DNA of 64,000 nucleotides, taken from Seiridium cupressi. Its lineage: Eukaryota; Ascomycota; Sordariomycetes; Amphisphaeriales; Sporocadaceae. Each line of letters opens with the position of its first letter. Within the stretch, counting starts at the first letter, position 1. The position numbers and the translations under genes were made by a program. Positions 10,840 through 20,505 of this stretch are shown piece by piece. Location of the stretch: the NCBI GenBank assembly GCA_036674765.1, contig JARVKI010000002.1:186001-250000 (forward strand), read 5' to 3'. A model generated the notes under the pieces. That model saw only the letters and a list, made by a program, of their open reading frames with translations. It had not been told where the DNA came from and did not search any database.

Positions 10840-11871
10840 ATGGATGTTTCTAAAGCATCTTCTGGTTCTGTTCCGCAAGAGGCGGCCCGTTCCAAGCCCA
10901 CCCTTGCTACCACGCCCCCGCCTGTCCCGGACACAACTGTTGCCTTCCCGGCAGACTACCCTCATGTCATGCTTGTGACGCTCAATCGGCCAGATGCGCT
11001 CAATTCCATCCCGCGCCCGCAGCATTACGCGCTTGAGAGGCTGTGGGATTGGTACGACGACGAGCCAAGCTTGCGCGTCGCCGTCATCACGGGAACCGGC
11101 CGAGCCTTCTGCGCCGGTGCTGATTTGAAGGAGTGGGATGGCATCAACAGCGACCCTGCTGCCGCGGCCTCTCAGCCTGGCGAATCGCCCTCTCAAAAGT
11201 CGCAAAGCCCCAGCGGCGCTCCGTCTCAAACCAACACGGCGCCAGACGGCTCCGTTACCTCGGCTCCAGCAACCGGGAGAGATCGGCCCACCGGTCGCTT
11301 TCCCCCAGGTGGGTTCGGCGGCATGTCGAATCGCGGGGGCCTGAAGCCGATCATTGCGGCTGTGAACGGTGTCTGCTTCGGCGGCGGGATGGAGATGGCC
11401 ATCAACTGCGACTTGATCATCGCAGCTTCGAACGCCACGTTCGCGCTGCCCGAGGTGACGATCGGTGTCATCGCGCTCGCTGGCGCGTTACCTAGACTCA
11501 TCAGAACCGTGGGTAAGCAGCGCGCTAGCGAGATGGCATTGAGTGGGAAGAGGTACACGGCACAGGAGATGCGGGAGTGGGGAATAGTCAACGAGGTTGT
11601 ACCTCAGGGCGCTGGCAAAAAGCAGGAGGGGACATTGGTGCTGGAGAAGGCATTAGAGTGGGCGGCGAAGATCGCAGGCAATAGCCCGGACGCCGTGATT
11701 GTGAGCAGAGAAGGGCTGAAGGTCGGCTGGGAGGGTGTAGATGCCGAGAAGGGCACCGAGATGCTGCTTCGGGGATGGTATAGTAAGATCGAGAAAGGCG
11801 ACAATATGAAGGAGGGTGTGAAGAGCTTTGTGGAGAGGAGGAAGCCGGTCTGGGTTGATAGCAAGCTGTAG
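10840..11871 (+). CDS. Peroxisomal enoyl-CoA hydratase/isomerase-like protein (PTS1)
   Basis: Single exon, 343 residues from the ATG at 10840 (MDVSKASS); the frame is open further up but without another ATG. The crotonase fold is clear: VMLVTLNRPDALNS at about 43-56, the oxyanion-hole block AFCAGADLKEWD at 89-100, and the second block NGVCFGGGMEMAINCDLI at 176-193, then FALPEVTIGVIA. The protein ends in SKL, the classic peroxisomal targeting signal 1, so it likely acts in the peroxisome on acyl-CoA or a related CoA ester. A Ser/Pro/Gln-rich, low-complexity segment of about 55 residues (103-158) is inserted between the two oxyanion-hole blocks, where most family members have a short loop. The glutamates of a true hydratase are not plainly placed, so isomerase or other crotonase chemistry is possible. 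Confidence 0.87.
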   Translation: MDVSKASSGSVPQEAARSKPTLATTPPPVPDTTVAFPADYPHVMLVTLNRPDALNSIPRPQHYALERLWDWYDDEPSLRVAVITGTGRAFCAGADLKEWDGINSDPAAAASQPGESPSQKSQSPSGAPSQTNTAPDGSVTSAPATGRDRPTGRFPPGGFGGMSNRGGLKPIIAAVNGVCFGGGMEMAINCDLIIAASNATFALPEVTIGVIALAGALPRLIRTVGKQRASEMALSGKRYTAQEMREWGIVNEVVPQGAGKKQEGTLVLEKALEWAAKIAGNSPDAVIVSREGLKVGWEGVDAEKGTEMLLRGWYSKIEKGDNMKEGVKSFVERRKPVWVDSKL

Positions 11872-13059
11872 TACTAGCTTGAGATTACCTAATGTACACA
11901 ATCAGGATAGATGCTAAATTAAGGAGAGCCCGATATGTCAAGTAGGTGCGTCTGGACTTTCAATTGGACTGAGAGCCAAGGGTTCGTAAAACCATCACCT
12001 TACACGTGAGCACCCCCTTTGTAGAGAGATTGGAGTTCCGGTGACACAACATATCGGATAGATGGTCCGAGTAAAACATTCACCCTCCACGCGACACGTG
12101 GCTTTCCTGATATATCCACTATAGTGTTTACAACGTGAGGAGGAGCGGTCAGGAACAGGATGTCATTTAGATGAAGAAGTAACGACTACTTCTAGCCGCC
12201 TCATGATCTCCCCACCAATTTATCTTTGGTTAAGTGTTGGTCGTCGCCCGGTTCTCATCGCCGGCTCGAGTCATGAAGTTCTCCATGCTGCACTCCCCAA
12301 TGTGCTGGTATAATACAATGGTGGATGTCTTTCCTCGCTTCGGTTAATTCATCGAGCACCACTCGCACCAACATCTGCTCACGCTAGCAGATGCGAGAGG
12401 AACCACACTCACGGACGTAAGATGCATGCCAAGTCTAAATTTCCAACTAATACTCGGCCCTCTCACAAAGCCCAATTGGAAGATTAGGTTTTTGATTAAC
12501 TGTGCCTTAAAAATGTGGAGACGACAGCGAGAGTTATACCCATGCGGGGAAGTTGGGGTATTTGCGGGGGATGGCGGCCAAGGTCTGGCTGAGTAGGCCT
12601 CGATTGTGGGGAATATCACGACGGGCATTGTTTTCTTTGGATTCCATCAATCATCTTGCGCCGCCAAGAGACTTCAGATGGACAATTTCCGATCAGATCA
12701 ACGCTCTCCACGTGCGGCGAGCACACGCAAACAGGAACAGAAGCACAATCCCCGAGCAGCCCGGGCAACGGCGCAGGGTCGCACGGCGTCGTGATAGGTG
12801 GAACACGTCTCTCATTGATGAAAAAGCCATTGCCAGGACCAAGCCACCCGTCCATGTAGATGACGACGGCCTTGGTCGCCCGCCTCCTCTCTCCGCGGTC
12901 CGTGGTGCCGGGTTTGGGGGAATGCAGGGTCCAGAAATTGTGGTTACGCCGCTGCTGAGCGCAACATAAAAGTCGGGATACTCCCTGCCGTCTTGCTCCC
13001 GGACGCTCTCGACCTCACGGGGCTTTTCGATTGTCTGCATAGCTTGTCAATTGGCCAAC
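11872..13059. other. Intergenic region upstream of the GH28 gene
   Basis: No recognisable gene. Two CACGTG E-box sequences occur near 12003 and 12100, and a 10-bp palindrome CACTATAGTG near 12116. Open frames around 12550-13040 on both strands have no family motif and are probably chance in GC-rich promoter DNA. Confidence 0.45.
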
Positions 13060-14564
13060 ATGCGTACCTCATCCCTCTTTGTCGCTCTGTCGGCCGCCGT
13101 TGGTGCTCTAGCCACCTTTGGCGAGCTCCCGGCCAATGTTCCCCGGAACGTGGACGAATTCCGTGACAAGCACCCCTACACGCCGTCCAAGGGCTGCGGT
13201 GGCGACCGGCCAATCGTCACCATTCGAGACTCCAAGAACGACACTGATGATGTCGCTGACGAGTTCTACGCCGGTCTCCAAAAGGCCAATAACGGCGGTA
13301 CACTCTACCTGCCGAAAGACAAGCTCTACATCATCGGAAAGCCGCTCGATCTGACCTTCCTGGACGACGTACAAGTCCACTGGGATGGCGAGGTCAAGTT
13401 CACCAACGACACCCCCTACTGGCAGGCCAATGCCTTTGCCCACCCCTTCCAGAACTCGCTCATGTTCTGGAAGTGGGGTGGTAAGGACATCACCATCTAC
13501 GGCGACGGTATTCTCAACGGTAACGGACAGCGGTGGTGGAACGAGTTTGCAGGACTCGAGATTTTGGACCCAGACAATGACTACCTCCGCCCCATCCTTT
13601 TCTACGCTGAAAACGCGACCAATTTCGCCATGGAGGGCATCCACGAGAAGGACTCGCCCTGCTGGACCAACTTCATCGTCACTTCTCAGGGTGTTTCTTT
13701 CAAGAACGTCATTGTGACTGCCGAGTCCAATAATGCTTCTGCTCTGCCCAAGAACACCGACTTCTTCGACTCCCTGAACGTCGTGGACCTTACGGTCAAC
13801 CAAGTGTGGGTGAACATTGGCGATGATTGCTTCTCGCCCAAGTCCAACGCCACCAATATTCACGTCGACACCATGTACTGCAACGGTAAGCTCGAATCAG
13901 CTTTCGATGATATAAGCAGAGCTAACAGGTGCAGGCACTCACGGTCAGTCCATGGGATCTGTCGGCCAGTACGAGGGCGAGTACAGCTACATCCAAGATG
14001 TCGTCATCGAGAACGTCTGGCTCCTCAACGGCCAACACGGTGCTCGCATAAAGACCTGGGCTGGACCTGATGTCGGCTACGGTTTTGTCGACAACGTCAC
14101 CTTCAGGAACTTCTGGCAGGCAAACAACGAGTACTCCGCCTTCCTCGACTCGTGCTACTTCAACGTGAGTCTCAGCCCTACTTCAAAAGCATACCTAATA
14201 AGAAGATCCTATGTTAATTGTTCGTGCGTAGATCAACGCTTCCACTTGTGCCGCATACCCATCGCAGATGAACATCACCAACATCCTCTTCGAGAACTTC
14301 TCCGGTTACACCTCCGGGAAGTATGGAACTGCCGTCGCCAGGTTTACCTGCTCATCCAACTCCGATGCCGTGTGCGACAACATCAAGTTCAAGAACTTCA
14401 ACATCACCTCCCCGTGCGGTGATGCCGTCATTCTATGTGATGGCATCAAAGGAGGCCTCGGCGACGACTACCCCTGCATCGCCTCCAACACCACCGAGGC
14501 CACTGCTGCCCTTGCGGCGACGTGTTCCGTGCCTTTGGCCACAAGCACTGTCACCCCCTGGTAG
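13060..14564 (+). CDS. Secreted GH28 pectinase (exo-polygalacturonase type)
   Basis: Three exons: 13060-13885, 13935-14164 and 14232-14564, giving 462 residues. The start at 13060 gives a clean signal peptide (MRTSSLFVALSAAVGALA). The right-handed beta-helix of family GH28 follows: YGDGILNGNGQRWW, NTDFFDS, NIGDDCFS (catalytic aspartates), GTHGQSMGS (catalytic His region) and ARIKTW (substrate-binding Arg/Lys). Several N-x-S/T sites suggest glycosylation. Cysteines near the end fit the disulphides of exo-acting members. It would remove galacturonic acid or a related sugar from pectin outside the cell. The first motif reads NTDF where endo-enzymes have NTDG; this fits an exo or rhamnogalacturonan-type enzyme, so the exact substrate is open. 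TTTAATAAATAA lies about 75 bp after the stop. Both introns preserve phase. Confidence 0.9.
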
Positions 14565-15009
14565 AAGGGATAGGGCAGACGTGGTCAGGGTCTAGAAATA
14601 GATTATATCTTTGTATTCTTCTCTGTAGATATTCGGGGATTTAATAAATAATTGTGATGCTCATGATAATTTATCATGCAAAAGAGTTATACAGAAGTCG
14701 AGTGTTATGGATGTATCAATAGCGGCGGTTTGCCGTTGCCAGTAGTCAGCTAAGGCCGCCACTGCCCCGCCCACGATGCGCCTTGTCTGATCTCGGGGCG
14801 TCTCACTGGGTGTGATTGAAAAGCTGCATGCCTCTTGTTCATCGGCTGCGTAACTACCCCGTGCATAGTTCGAAATCCCGACATATCAACCGTCAAAATT
14901 CATCGTCAGTGACCTCCCACTAATATAATCGGCGATATTGGCCAGCGAATCACCAGAGGAACTTCGTCCGACCTACACCTTGAGAATGTATCAAGCTTGT
15001 CGCGAGAAC
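14565..15009. other. Intergenic: GH28 3' end
   Basis: AATAAA-rich sequence at about 14641-14655 probably ends the GH28 transcript. Nothing else seen. Confidence 0.45.
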
Positions 15010-15439
15010 ATGGATCCCCTCTCAGCCTTGCCCCTATCCTGCAGCATTCTAGACCTGGTCGGGAAGGCGGTCGACTGCGGACTGGCGATAAAGAAGTATA
15101 TGATAGAGAATCAAACGAAGAGCACGATGGCTTACGAGTGGCGTTGGAGACAATGGAGGTCGTGGTTGATGAATTGACCAATCCCGACTCTCGTCCGCGT
15201 TTCGCAAGGGGCCACTTCAGACTCAAGTCGACCATCTTCTATCACAAGCCCTTCGCCAGTGTACCTCGTTGAGGGATTTACTTCTGAAATGCAAACCGCT
15301 GAAACAAGACCCCTGGCGGACGGCAAGTGGTGCCATGTTACGGAGGATTCTCAGTAAGAATGTCATCGACAGAGTGCACAAAGAGCTGTCTGAGACTCGA
15401 GCAGTGATAAAGTCACTGATCATCACAGCAGCAAGATGA
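15010..15439 (+). pseudogene. Broken N-terminal domain of a fungal STAND/ankyrin-type protein
   Basis: From the ATG at 15010 one frame reads MDPLSALPLSCSILDLV and AVDCGLAIKKY, the usual opening of the fungal N-terminal domain found ahead of NACHT, ankyrin and lipase modules. The sense then moves to the next frame (LRVALETMEVVVDELTNP, about 15131-15185), then to the third (QVDHLLSQALRQCTSLRDLL to ITAAR, about 15221-15436), which ends in TGA at 15437. No intron of plausible size joins the three pieces, so two frameshifts are the simplest reading. No NACHT or repeat domain follows. It is either a relic of a larger self/non-self recognition protein or a decayed short gene. Assignment rests on the N-terminal signature and the heptad-like helices. 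Confidence 0.55.
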
Positions 15440-15555
15440 TTTCCTATTTGATAGTTCAGACTTGACTATATGGTTACTTTTAATTTTATGGCGAATTGCT
15501 TTGCAGCTATTATACGTACGTGACAGTATTGCTGACATATTGGCCGTCACCTTAG

Positions 15556-15823
15556 GACAACAGGAGAGATCTCTCCAGTGATTATAGCGGCCTCGATTCC
15601 CTGTCTCAACCCGCTGTTTGGATCACTTCTCTCCGGTACCTCGGCTTCAAGGTATGGAAACAAGGGGATGGTTGGCTATGTCCGCCATCATACTACCAGC
15701 TCGCACATCCCCCAGCCGGCGAACCGAGAGGACCATTTCGAGATGTACAAGAAAATGAGAATTGAGGTCAAGTCTCACAATTCTCGTCCTAGAGTCCACA
15801 TCGACGACAACATCTCAGAGTAA
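15556..15823 (+). pseudogene. C-terminal fragment of a fungal rhodopsin-like membrane protein
   Basis: An open frame runs from a splice-acceptor-like site (CCTTAG, 15550-15555) to the TAA at 15821. It reads VIIAASIPCLNPLFGSLL then a hydrophilic tail ending IDDNISE. The AASIP-C-L-PLF pattern matches the last membrane helix of the large fungal family of seven-helix rhodopsin-like integral membrane proteins, followed by its usual cytosolic tail. A 40-bp intron-like segment (15516-15555) lies directly before it, but the sequence before that holds stops and no further helices. I read it as the surviving 3' end of a lost gene. The match is short, so confidence is modest. Confidence 0.4.
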
Positions 15824-16157
15824 AGTATACTCCAAGAGACGAGAGCGAAGACGATGGACATAGCAGGGACAGCGCTTGTATCTGTGTAAATAGACGAATA
15901 CCATTAAAAACCGAAATATACAATGTAGGCACATGAAGTGATATTTGTAATCAGTCGCTCTGCGGGACGAAGACAGCTATTTCTCATTTTTCCCAGAAGT
16001 TTGTGATTGAGTGAGCTTGGCTAATGGAATAAACATAATAAGAGCCGTAACGCTAACGAAAGACATTATATGAAATTGATGTTCTTCGTGAATGAGTTCC
16101 TCTTGCTACCGTGTTATACCAACAACAGTCACATCTTTCAATCTGGTCCCAGCATCC
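15824..16157. other. Short intergenic stretch
   Basis: Carries an ATTAAAAA-type AT-rich patch near 15903; otherwise nothing recognised. Confidence 0.4.
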
Positions 16158-16967
16158 TCACTCAGGTTTCAGGTCTACATAAATCTTGACCAAGTCTTGT
16201 TTCGAAGGCCTCATCGGATGACTCATCGTCCCATCCTCAGCCTTCTCCTCGTACTCCCAGCAGTTCATCTCAGAGATCCTGTGGCCCTTGAACGGACCAG
16301 GCGGATTGCTCCACACATGGATCACCGCGTCATGAGCACACTCGATCTGGATGCCCCTGAACCCTTCATCGGCGGCTTTGCGCATCATATGCCGTGCCAT
16401 GGTCTTCATGAATCCGTGGCCCTCCTCGCCGACTTTAGTCGCCGTCGCATTGCGCATCAGTACCTGTCCCGGCCCAGTCGCCTCCCAGGACTTCGCATCC
16501 CGTGGGTCGCGCTCGCCGAGTACCCGATATACAGTGCCGAACGTCGGCAGCACGGCTAGCAAAGGCATGAGTTTGGGGAGTTCTAGATGGTTGATCCCAT
16601 CATATGCCAGCGCGACCGAGAGGAGCGGAAAGTCCATCTGCTCCAGCAGCTTATCACCATCTGGAGACTCATCGCTCAAATCCCACCACAGTTTCCCGCT
16701 CGTTGCCTTAGACTCGGGGCGCTTGTAGACATATTCCCTGTCAAAAAGCCCCAAGGACAATCCCGAATTGATTTGATGCTCAACTAGATAGTCGGCGGCC
16801 TTGTAGCCTGCATAGGCACGGGTGGTCTTTTTCTCGGGGTAAATGGCCGGCCAAACAGGAGAGACGAATACGTTGCTGTGTATTACGATAGCTTTGGCCC
16901 AGTCGACGTGTTCAGGGCCAAGAGTGCGAATCTCGTAGCGAGATGGAAGGCCAGCGGGATTCGCCAT
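16158..16967 (-). CDS. GNAT-like acetyltransferase family protein, fungal
   Basis: Single exon, 269 residues from the ATG at 16967 (MANPAGLPSRYEIRTL); an in-frame ATG at 17021 would add 18 residues with no sign of a targeting peptide. The N-terminal part resembles the opening strand and helix of GNAT proteins (YEIRTLGPEHVDWAKAIV), and the segment near residue 200 (GHGFMKTMARHMMRKAADEGFRGIQIEC) resembles the acetyl-CoA-binding helix and following strand. The classic Q/R-x2-G-x-G/A loop is only loosely present (EEGHGF). Proteins of this build are common in ascomycetes but uncharacterised. No membrane segment or signal. Function beyond a possible acyl transfer cannot be stated. Confidence 0.65.
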   Translation of the reverse strand: MANPAGLPSRYEIRTLGPEHVDWAKAIVIHSNVFVSPVWPAIYPEKKTTRAYAGYKAADYLVEHQINSGLSLGLFDREYVYKRPESKATSGKLWWDLSDESPDGDKLLEQMDFPLLSVALAYDGINHLELPKLMPLLAVLPTFGTVYRVLGERDPRDAKSWEATGPGQVLMRNATATKVGEEGHGFMKTMARHMMRKAADEGFRGIQIECAHDAVIHVWSNPPGPFKGHRISEMNCWEYEEKAEDGTMSHPMRPSKQDLVKIYVDLKPE

Positions 16968-17757
16968 TGTCAAATTATATGTAGGTGTTTTGACAGAGTG
17001 GAGTGTATGTTGAACAAGCAAACCGAAACGGTCAGGCTATGGCATGCGGTCGTGTATTATTTATCCACGGAGGCCGGGATAACAAGCCTAATATGCGATT
17101 GATATCAACCAATCCCAAGTGAAACTGAGGTCCTCATGCTGTTATCGTGTATTAGTTCGAGAATCTTACATGCTGACAGGCAACACATGCTGTCCAAACC
17201 GTAACTCTCACTGGAACAGCAGCATTAGACGACACGCCTACTTCGGATTCGTACTGGTCTGCATTGCAGGCATTCGTTTAGACCTCGAGCCAAGGACCAT
17301 ACAATGACAAGCTAATGCTTGTTGAGTTAGAAAAGTCTTTGTCCCGGACCCCTTACTGCGCTTCAAAATCTTACCCGGTGGTAATGATTGGCCGCACCAT
17401 GTCGGAAGTAAGGGTACTGTTGCATTGTGCCGTTGCAACCACGGCATCAACCCAATCGAAAAGCAAACACAAACACTGGTACAAAGTCCCCGCCGTGTGA
17501 GCCGAAATGATTCAGCTTGAAATCATGTCGTCGTTCGGCTAGCCAGGTGGTAGTGATTATGCTTCGCCATCTAAGCAGTGAGTGCCTCCGGTCCTCAGGC
17601 CTCCGCATCAAGCCCTATCCACTGTAAGATGTGCTGACGCCAAATGGAGGCGGCCGCCAGGCACTCCAAGTGGGGCCGCCCATTTGGCGCCTTATCGCCT
17701 TTCGAGGTGCTAGAAAGAATCCACAGTTTGAAGAGCACCTTAAATTTACATTGAGCC
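16968..17757. other. Divergent intergenic region
   Basis: 790 bp between the acetyltransferase-like gene (minus) and the YwbE-like gene (plus); must contain both promoters. No distinct motif recognised. Confidence 0.45.
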
Positions 17758-18402
17758 ATGTCAACTTCCACCAGAAAAACCGTGGAGCTCATAGCGAAAT
17801 TGCGAACAGCACATCTCAAGATGCCAGTTCCTAATACCCGTCAAGTCATACCCGGTGCGCCTGTCAGCATCGTTCTGAAAGCAGATCAGCGCACTGGCCG
17901 CGAGGTTCAGGGCGTCGTGAAAGATGTCTTGACGCGGGGTGATCACCACCGCGGCATCAAGGTCCGCTTGGCGGACGGGCGTATCGGCCGTGTACAGCGC
18001 ATGGATGCTGGGAAGAGCGCTGTCACAGGCGAGATTGCGACGGGAAGCAGTGACACGCAAGCACCTGAAGCACATGGCGATGGCCATGCTGTCTCTGCTG
18101 GCGAAGCAACGCCGGCCGGCCGCTTCTCCGGGCGGCGAGGTCGGTATCGTGATATCCGCACCGATGAGCCCCTTGAGGCCCCGCAAGAACAAGTTGACCT
18201 CGGTGCATACATCGTTGCTCCGAAACGAAAGGGCAAGGGCCGTAAGTCGAAGCAGGTCGGTAACGAAGATGAGGAGTCGACTACTGCCGGTGAAGCTCCG
18301 TCTGCAGATGTCGACTCAGCCACCGTAACCTGCCCCGTCTGCAATGCATTTGAGGGTGACGAGGCTGCTGTTGCGCATCATGTTGCTGAACACTTCGAAT
18401 GA
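17758..18402 (+). CDS. YwbE/DUF2196-domain protein with C-terminal zinc-finger-like tail
   Basis: Single exon, 214 residues; the first ATG (17758) is used here, but MPVPNTRQV at 17821 is also a plausible start. Residues about 28-85 form a DUF2196/YwbE domain with the signature VSIVLKADQRTG and VKDVLTRGDHHRGIKVRL then DGRIGRVQ. In bacteria this is a complete small protein of unknown role, with a fold thought to bind nucleic acid. Here a Gly/Arg-rich linker (about 115-150) leads to a lysine-rich block and then CPVCNAFEGDEAAVAHHVAEHFE, a C-x2-C...H-x3/4-H finger of UBZ or C2H2 type at the very C-terminus. The pairing suggests an RNA- or ubiquitin-linked role, but this is inference. It lies upstream of a palindrome-rich spacer. 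Confidence 0.8.
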   Translation: MSTSTRKTVELIAKLRTAHLKMPVPNTRQVIPGAPVSIVLKADQRTGREVQGVVKDVLTRGDHHRGIKVRLADGRIGRVQRMDAGKSAVTGEIATGSSDTQAPEAHGDGHAVSAGEATPAGRFSGRRGRYRDIRTDEPLEAPQEQVDLGAYIVAPKRKGKGRKSKQVGNEDEESTTAGEAPSADVDSATVTCPVCNAFEGDEAAVAHHVAEHFE

Positions 18403-18437
18403 TGACATCCTGTTGCCAGGCCGCCCCACTGTTTGCT

Positions 18438-18477
18438 AAGGCTGACTTCGAGGCCCAAGCTTGGCCTCGCGAGCCTT
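18438..18477. repeat. Imperfect nested inverted repeat
   Basis: Outer arms AAGGCT / AGCCTT enclose CGAGG / CCTCG, which in turn enclose the 10-bp palindrome CCAAGCTTGG. It can form one long hairpin about 35 bp after the YwbE-like stop, so a transcript-end hairpin is possible. Confidence 0.6.
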
Positions 18478-18510
18478 GATGATTATATACAGCAGCTCAG
18501 ATAATGGCGC

Positions 18511-18532
18511 GAATCTACTTCGAAGTAGATTC
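18511..18532. repeat. Perfect 22-bp palindrome
   Basis: The left half GAATCTACTTC is followed without spacer by its exact reverse complement. A perfect 22-bp palindrome is not expected by chance in a 64-kb window (order 1 in 50-100). Confidence 0.85.
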
Positions 18533-18560
18533 TTGGGTTCTCGGATTGCCTGCAGTCAAA

Positions 18561-18654
18561 GACCCTGATGGCGTATCACCCGGATTGGTCCACACTCTTG
18601 GAAGCTGGGCACCTTGATGGCCTCTGAAGCCGTGATCTTGAGGCCATCAGGGTC
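18561..18654. repeat. Nested spaced inverted repeats
   Basis: GACCCTGATGG at 18561-18571 is repeated inverted at 18644-18654 (11 of 11). Inside it, TGATGGCCTC at 18615-18624 pairs with GAGGCCATCA at 18640-18649 (10 of 10). The right arms overlap, so two alternative hairpins compete. Confidence 0.75.
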
Positions 18655-18750
18655 CTCTGTATACAAACCGCGCGGCCCCGCTTGAAATGCCCGAACACTG
18701 CTTCTGCTTGAATTCTTTGGACTATCCCACTGGTGTAAGCTCTTGCAAAG

Positions 18751-18772
18751 TTGAGAATACGCGTATTCTCAA
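18751..18772. repeat. Second perfect 22-bp palindrome, upstream of the FAD gene
   Basis: TTGAGAATACG is followed by its exact reverse complement, 71 bp before the ATG of the FAD monooxygenase-like gene. Position fits an operator-like site or a leader hairpin. Confidence 0.85.
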
Positions 18773-18843
18773 GGGCACCGATTCCCTCGGCTTTTCTGTT
18801 CATAAATGCTCCGCGCCGAGAGACGGGTAGCGAATCTTTGACA

Positions 18844-20505
18844 ATGGATGTCAAGAACGAGGTTGCACCACATCTACACGATGTTCTTATCATCGGCGGC
18901 GGACCCTGTGGGCTCGCCGTAGCAAGCCGGCTCAGCGAACATATGCCTGCGGCGAGTTTCACGGACGACGAGCACAATAGATACCACTGGCTAAAGAAGA
19001 GGCAAGACAAGGTCAGCATCAAGGCTTGGAGGACCGGCATTGTGAAGTCTGCGAGCATGTGTGGTATCGCTGCGAGGGAGAAGACACCGGACACCGTGGT
19101 TCTTGACGCTACTGGTGACAGGTGGATGGCCCGGTGGGATTATCTCTTCAAAACTTTCGGCATCACACATCTTCGAAGTCCAATGTTCTTCCATATCGAT
19201 CCTGCCGAGCGAGACGGTCTCCTCTCGTATACGCACATGAACGGAAGAGGCAATGAACTGACGGAGCTCCGCGGATGTGTCGGTAAGGAGATGAGCAAAC
19301 ACAAGTGGAAGAAGCGAGTCAAGTCTCACAGAGAGTAAGTCTCCCAAAAATACCATAATAGTCCTATTGTTGACAATACCAGGTTCGGGGATGGACCAAC
19401 TGTCGATGAGCGCGATCGCAACGACTACTTCGTTCCCTCAACGCCCCTCTTCGCCTCGCATTGCGGATGCATCATCGACCGGTATGGCCTGCGCCAGGAT
19501 ATCGTACGACAGGAAAAGGCCCTTGACATCAAATTCGACTATTTTGACGATGTGCACCCAACAGAGAAAGTCTTCCGCATCGAGACGGATAAGCGAATTT
19601 ATTATTCACGAACGACGGTTCTTGCAGTCGGCCCAGCAAATGAGCCGGTTATTCCCAGCTATGCAGGTGTCGATAATCCTGAAGCCACCACACACGCCTT
19701 GAAAATCAAGGAGTTCCCTTCGCAAGCGATACGAGCCAAAATTGCCGCAAAACGAACAACCAACGTCTTGATTGTCGGCGGTGGTCTAACATCGGCTCAG
19801 CTAGCGGATCTAGCACTACGCAAGGGTGTCACAAGAGTCTGGCTGATTATGCGCCGCCCTCTCAAAGTCAAATATTTTGACATTGGCCTCGAGTGGGTCG
19901 GGAAATTCCGGAACTTTGAACAGGCTGCGTTTTGGACTGCAGACTCCTTGGACGAACGATGGGACATGATCAAGACCGCTCGAAACGGCGGCAGCATCAC
20001 GCCCCCATACAAGAAAATTCTGGACAGGTTGGTTGCTAACGGCAAGGTGGTACTATCACTTCACACCACGATCAAAACCAGAAACTGGAATGAAGCAACA
20101 CAGACTTGGGACATCGAGCTCTCGGGCGGTCATCCCCAGAAGCTGCCGCCCATCGACCATATCTACTTCGCAACTGGCGTCCAGAGCAACTTCAAGTCAC
20201 TCCCTTACCTCCAATCCCTGCTGGCTCAGTACCCAATCGAAGACTGTGGCGGCATGCCGTGCATCACCGAAGACATGCAATGGAGCGATGAGGTACCGTT
20301 GTTCATGGCCGGCAGATTGGGTGCGCTTCAGCTCGGACCCGGCGCACCCAACCTCGTCGGTGCCAGGATCGGAGCAGAGCGTATATCATGGGCAATTCAG
20401 GAGCTGTTGAGCAAGGACGAGAACGGTCAATCCAAGGTGCCTGACTCGCGATTCGATTACTTGACGGCTCGAGGCAGTCGGTATGAGGCATTAGCGGAGG
20501 AGTAG
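18844..20505 (+). CDS. FAD/NAD(P)-dependent monooxygenase-like protein
   Basis: Two exons, 18844-19334 and 19383-20505, giving 537 residues; the intron splits the Glu codon after SHR. The start at 18844 gives MDVKNEVAP just ahead of the FAD-binding Rossmann motif VLIIGGGPCGLAVA. A second dinucleotide motif, VLIVGGGLTSAQLADLA, falls in the middle, where NAD(P)H binds. The C-terminal block IYFATGVQSN and the final GRLGALQLGPGAPNL complete the class B flavin monooxygenase / OSGIN-like / ornithine-oxygenase-like layout. Such enzymes hydroxylate amines or act on quinones; the substrate is not evident and no secondary-metabolite genes adjoin it. No membrane segment or signal peptide is seen, suggesting a cytosolic enzyme. 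The promoter contains the palindromes described separately. Confidence 0.83.

Noticed and set aside
13108..13863. Minus-strand frame of 251 codons
   Set aside because: Exactly antisense to exon 1 of the GH28 gene, whose signal peptide and catalytic motifs are clear.
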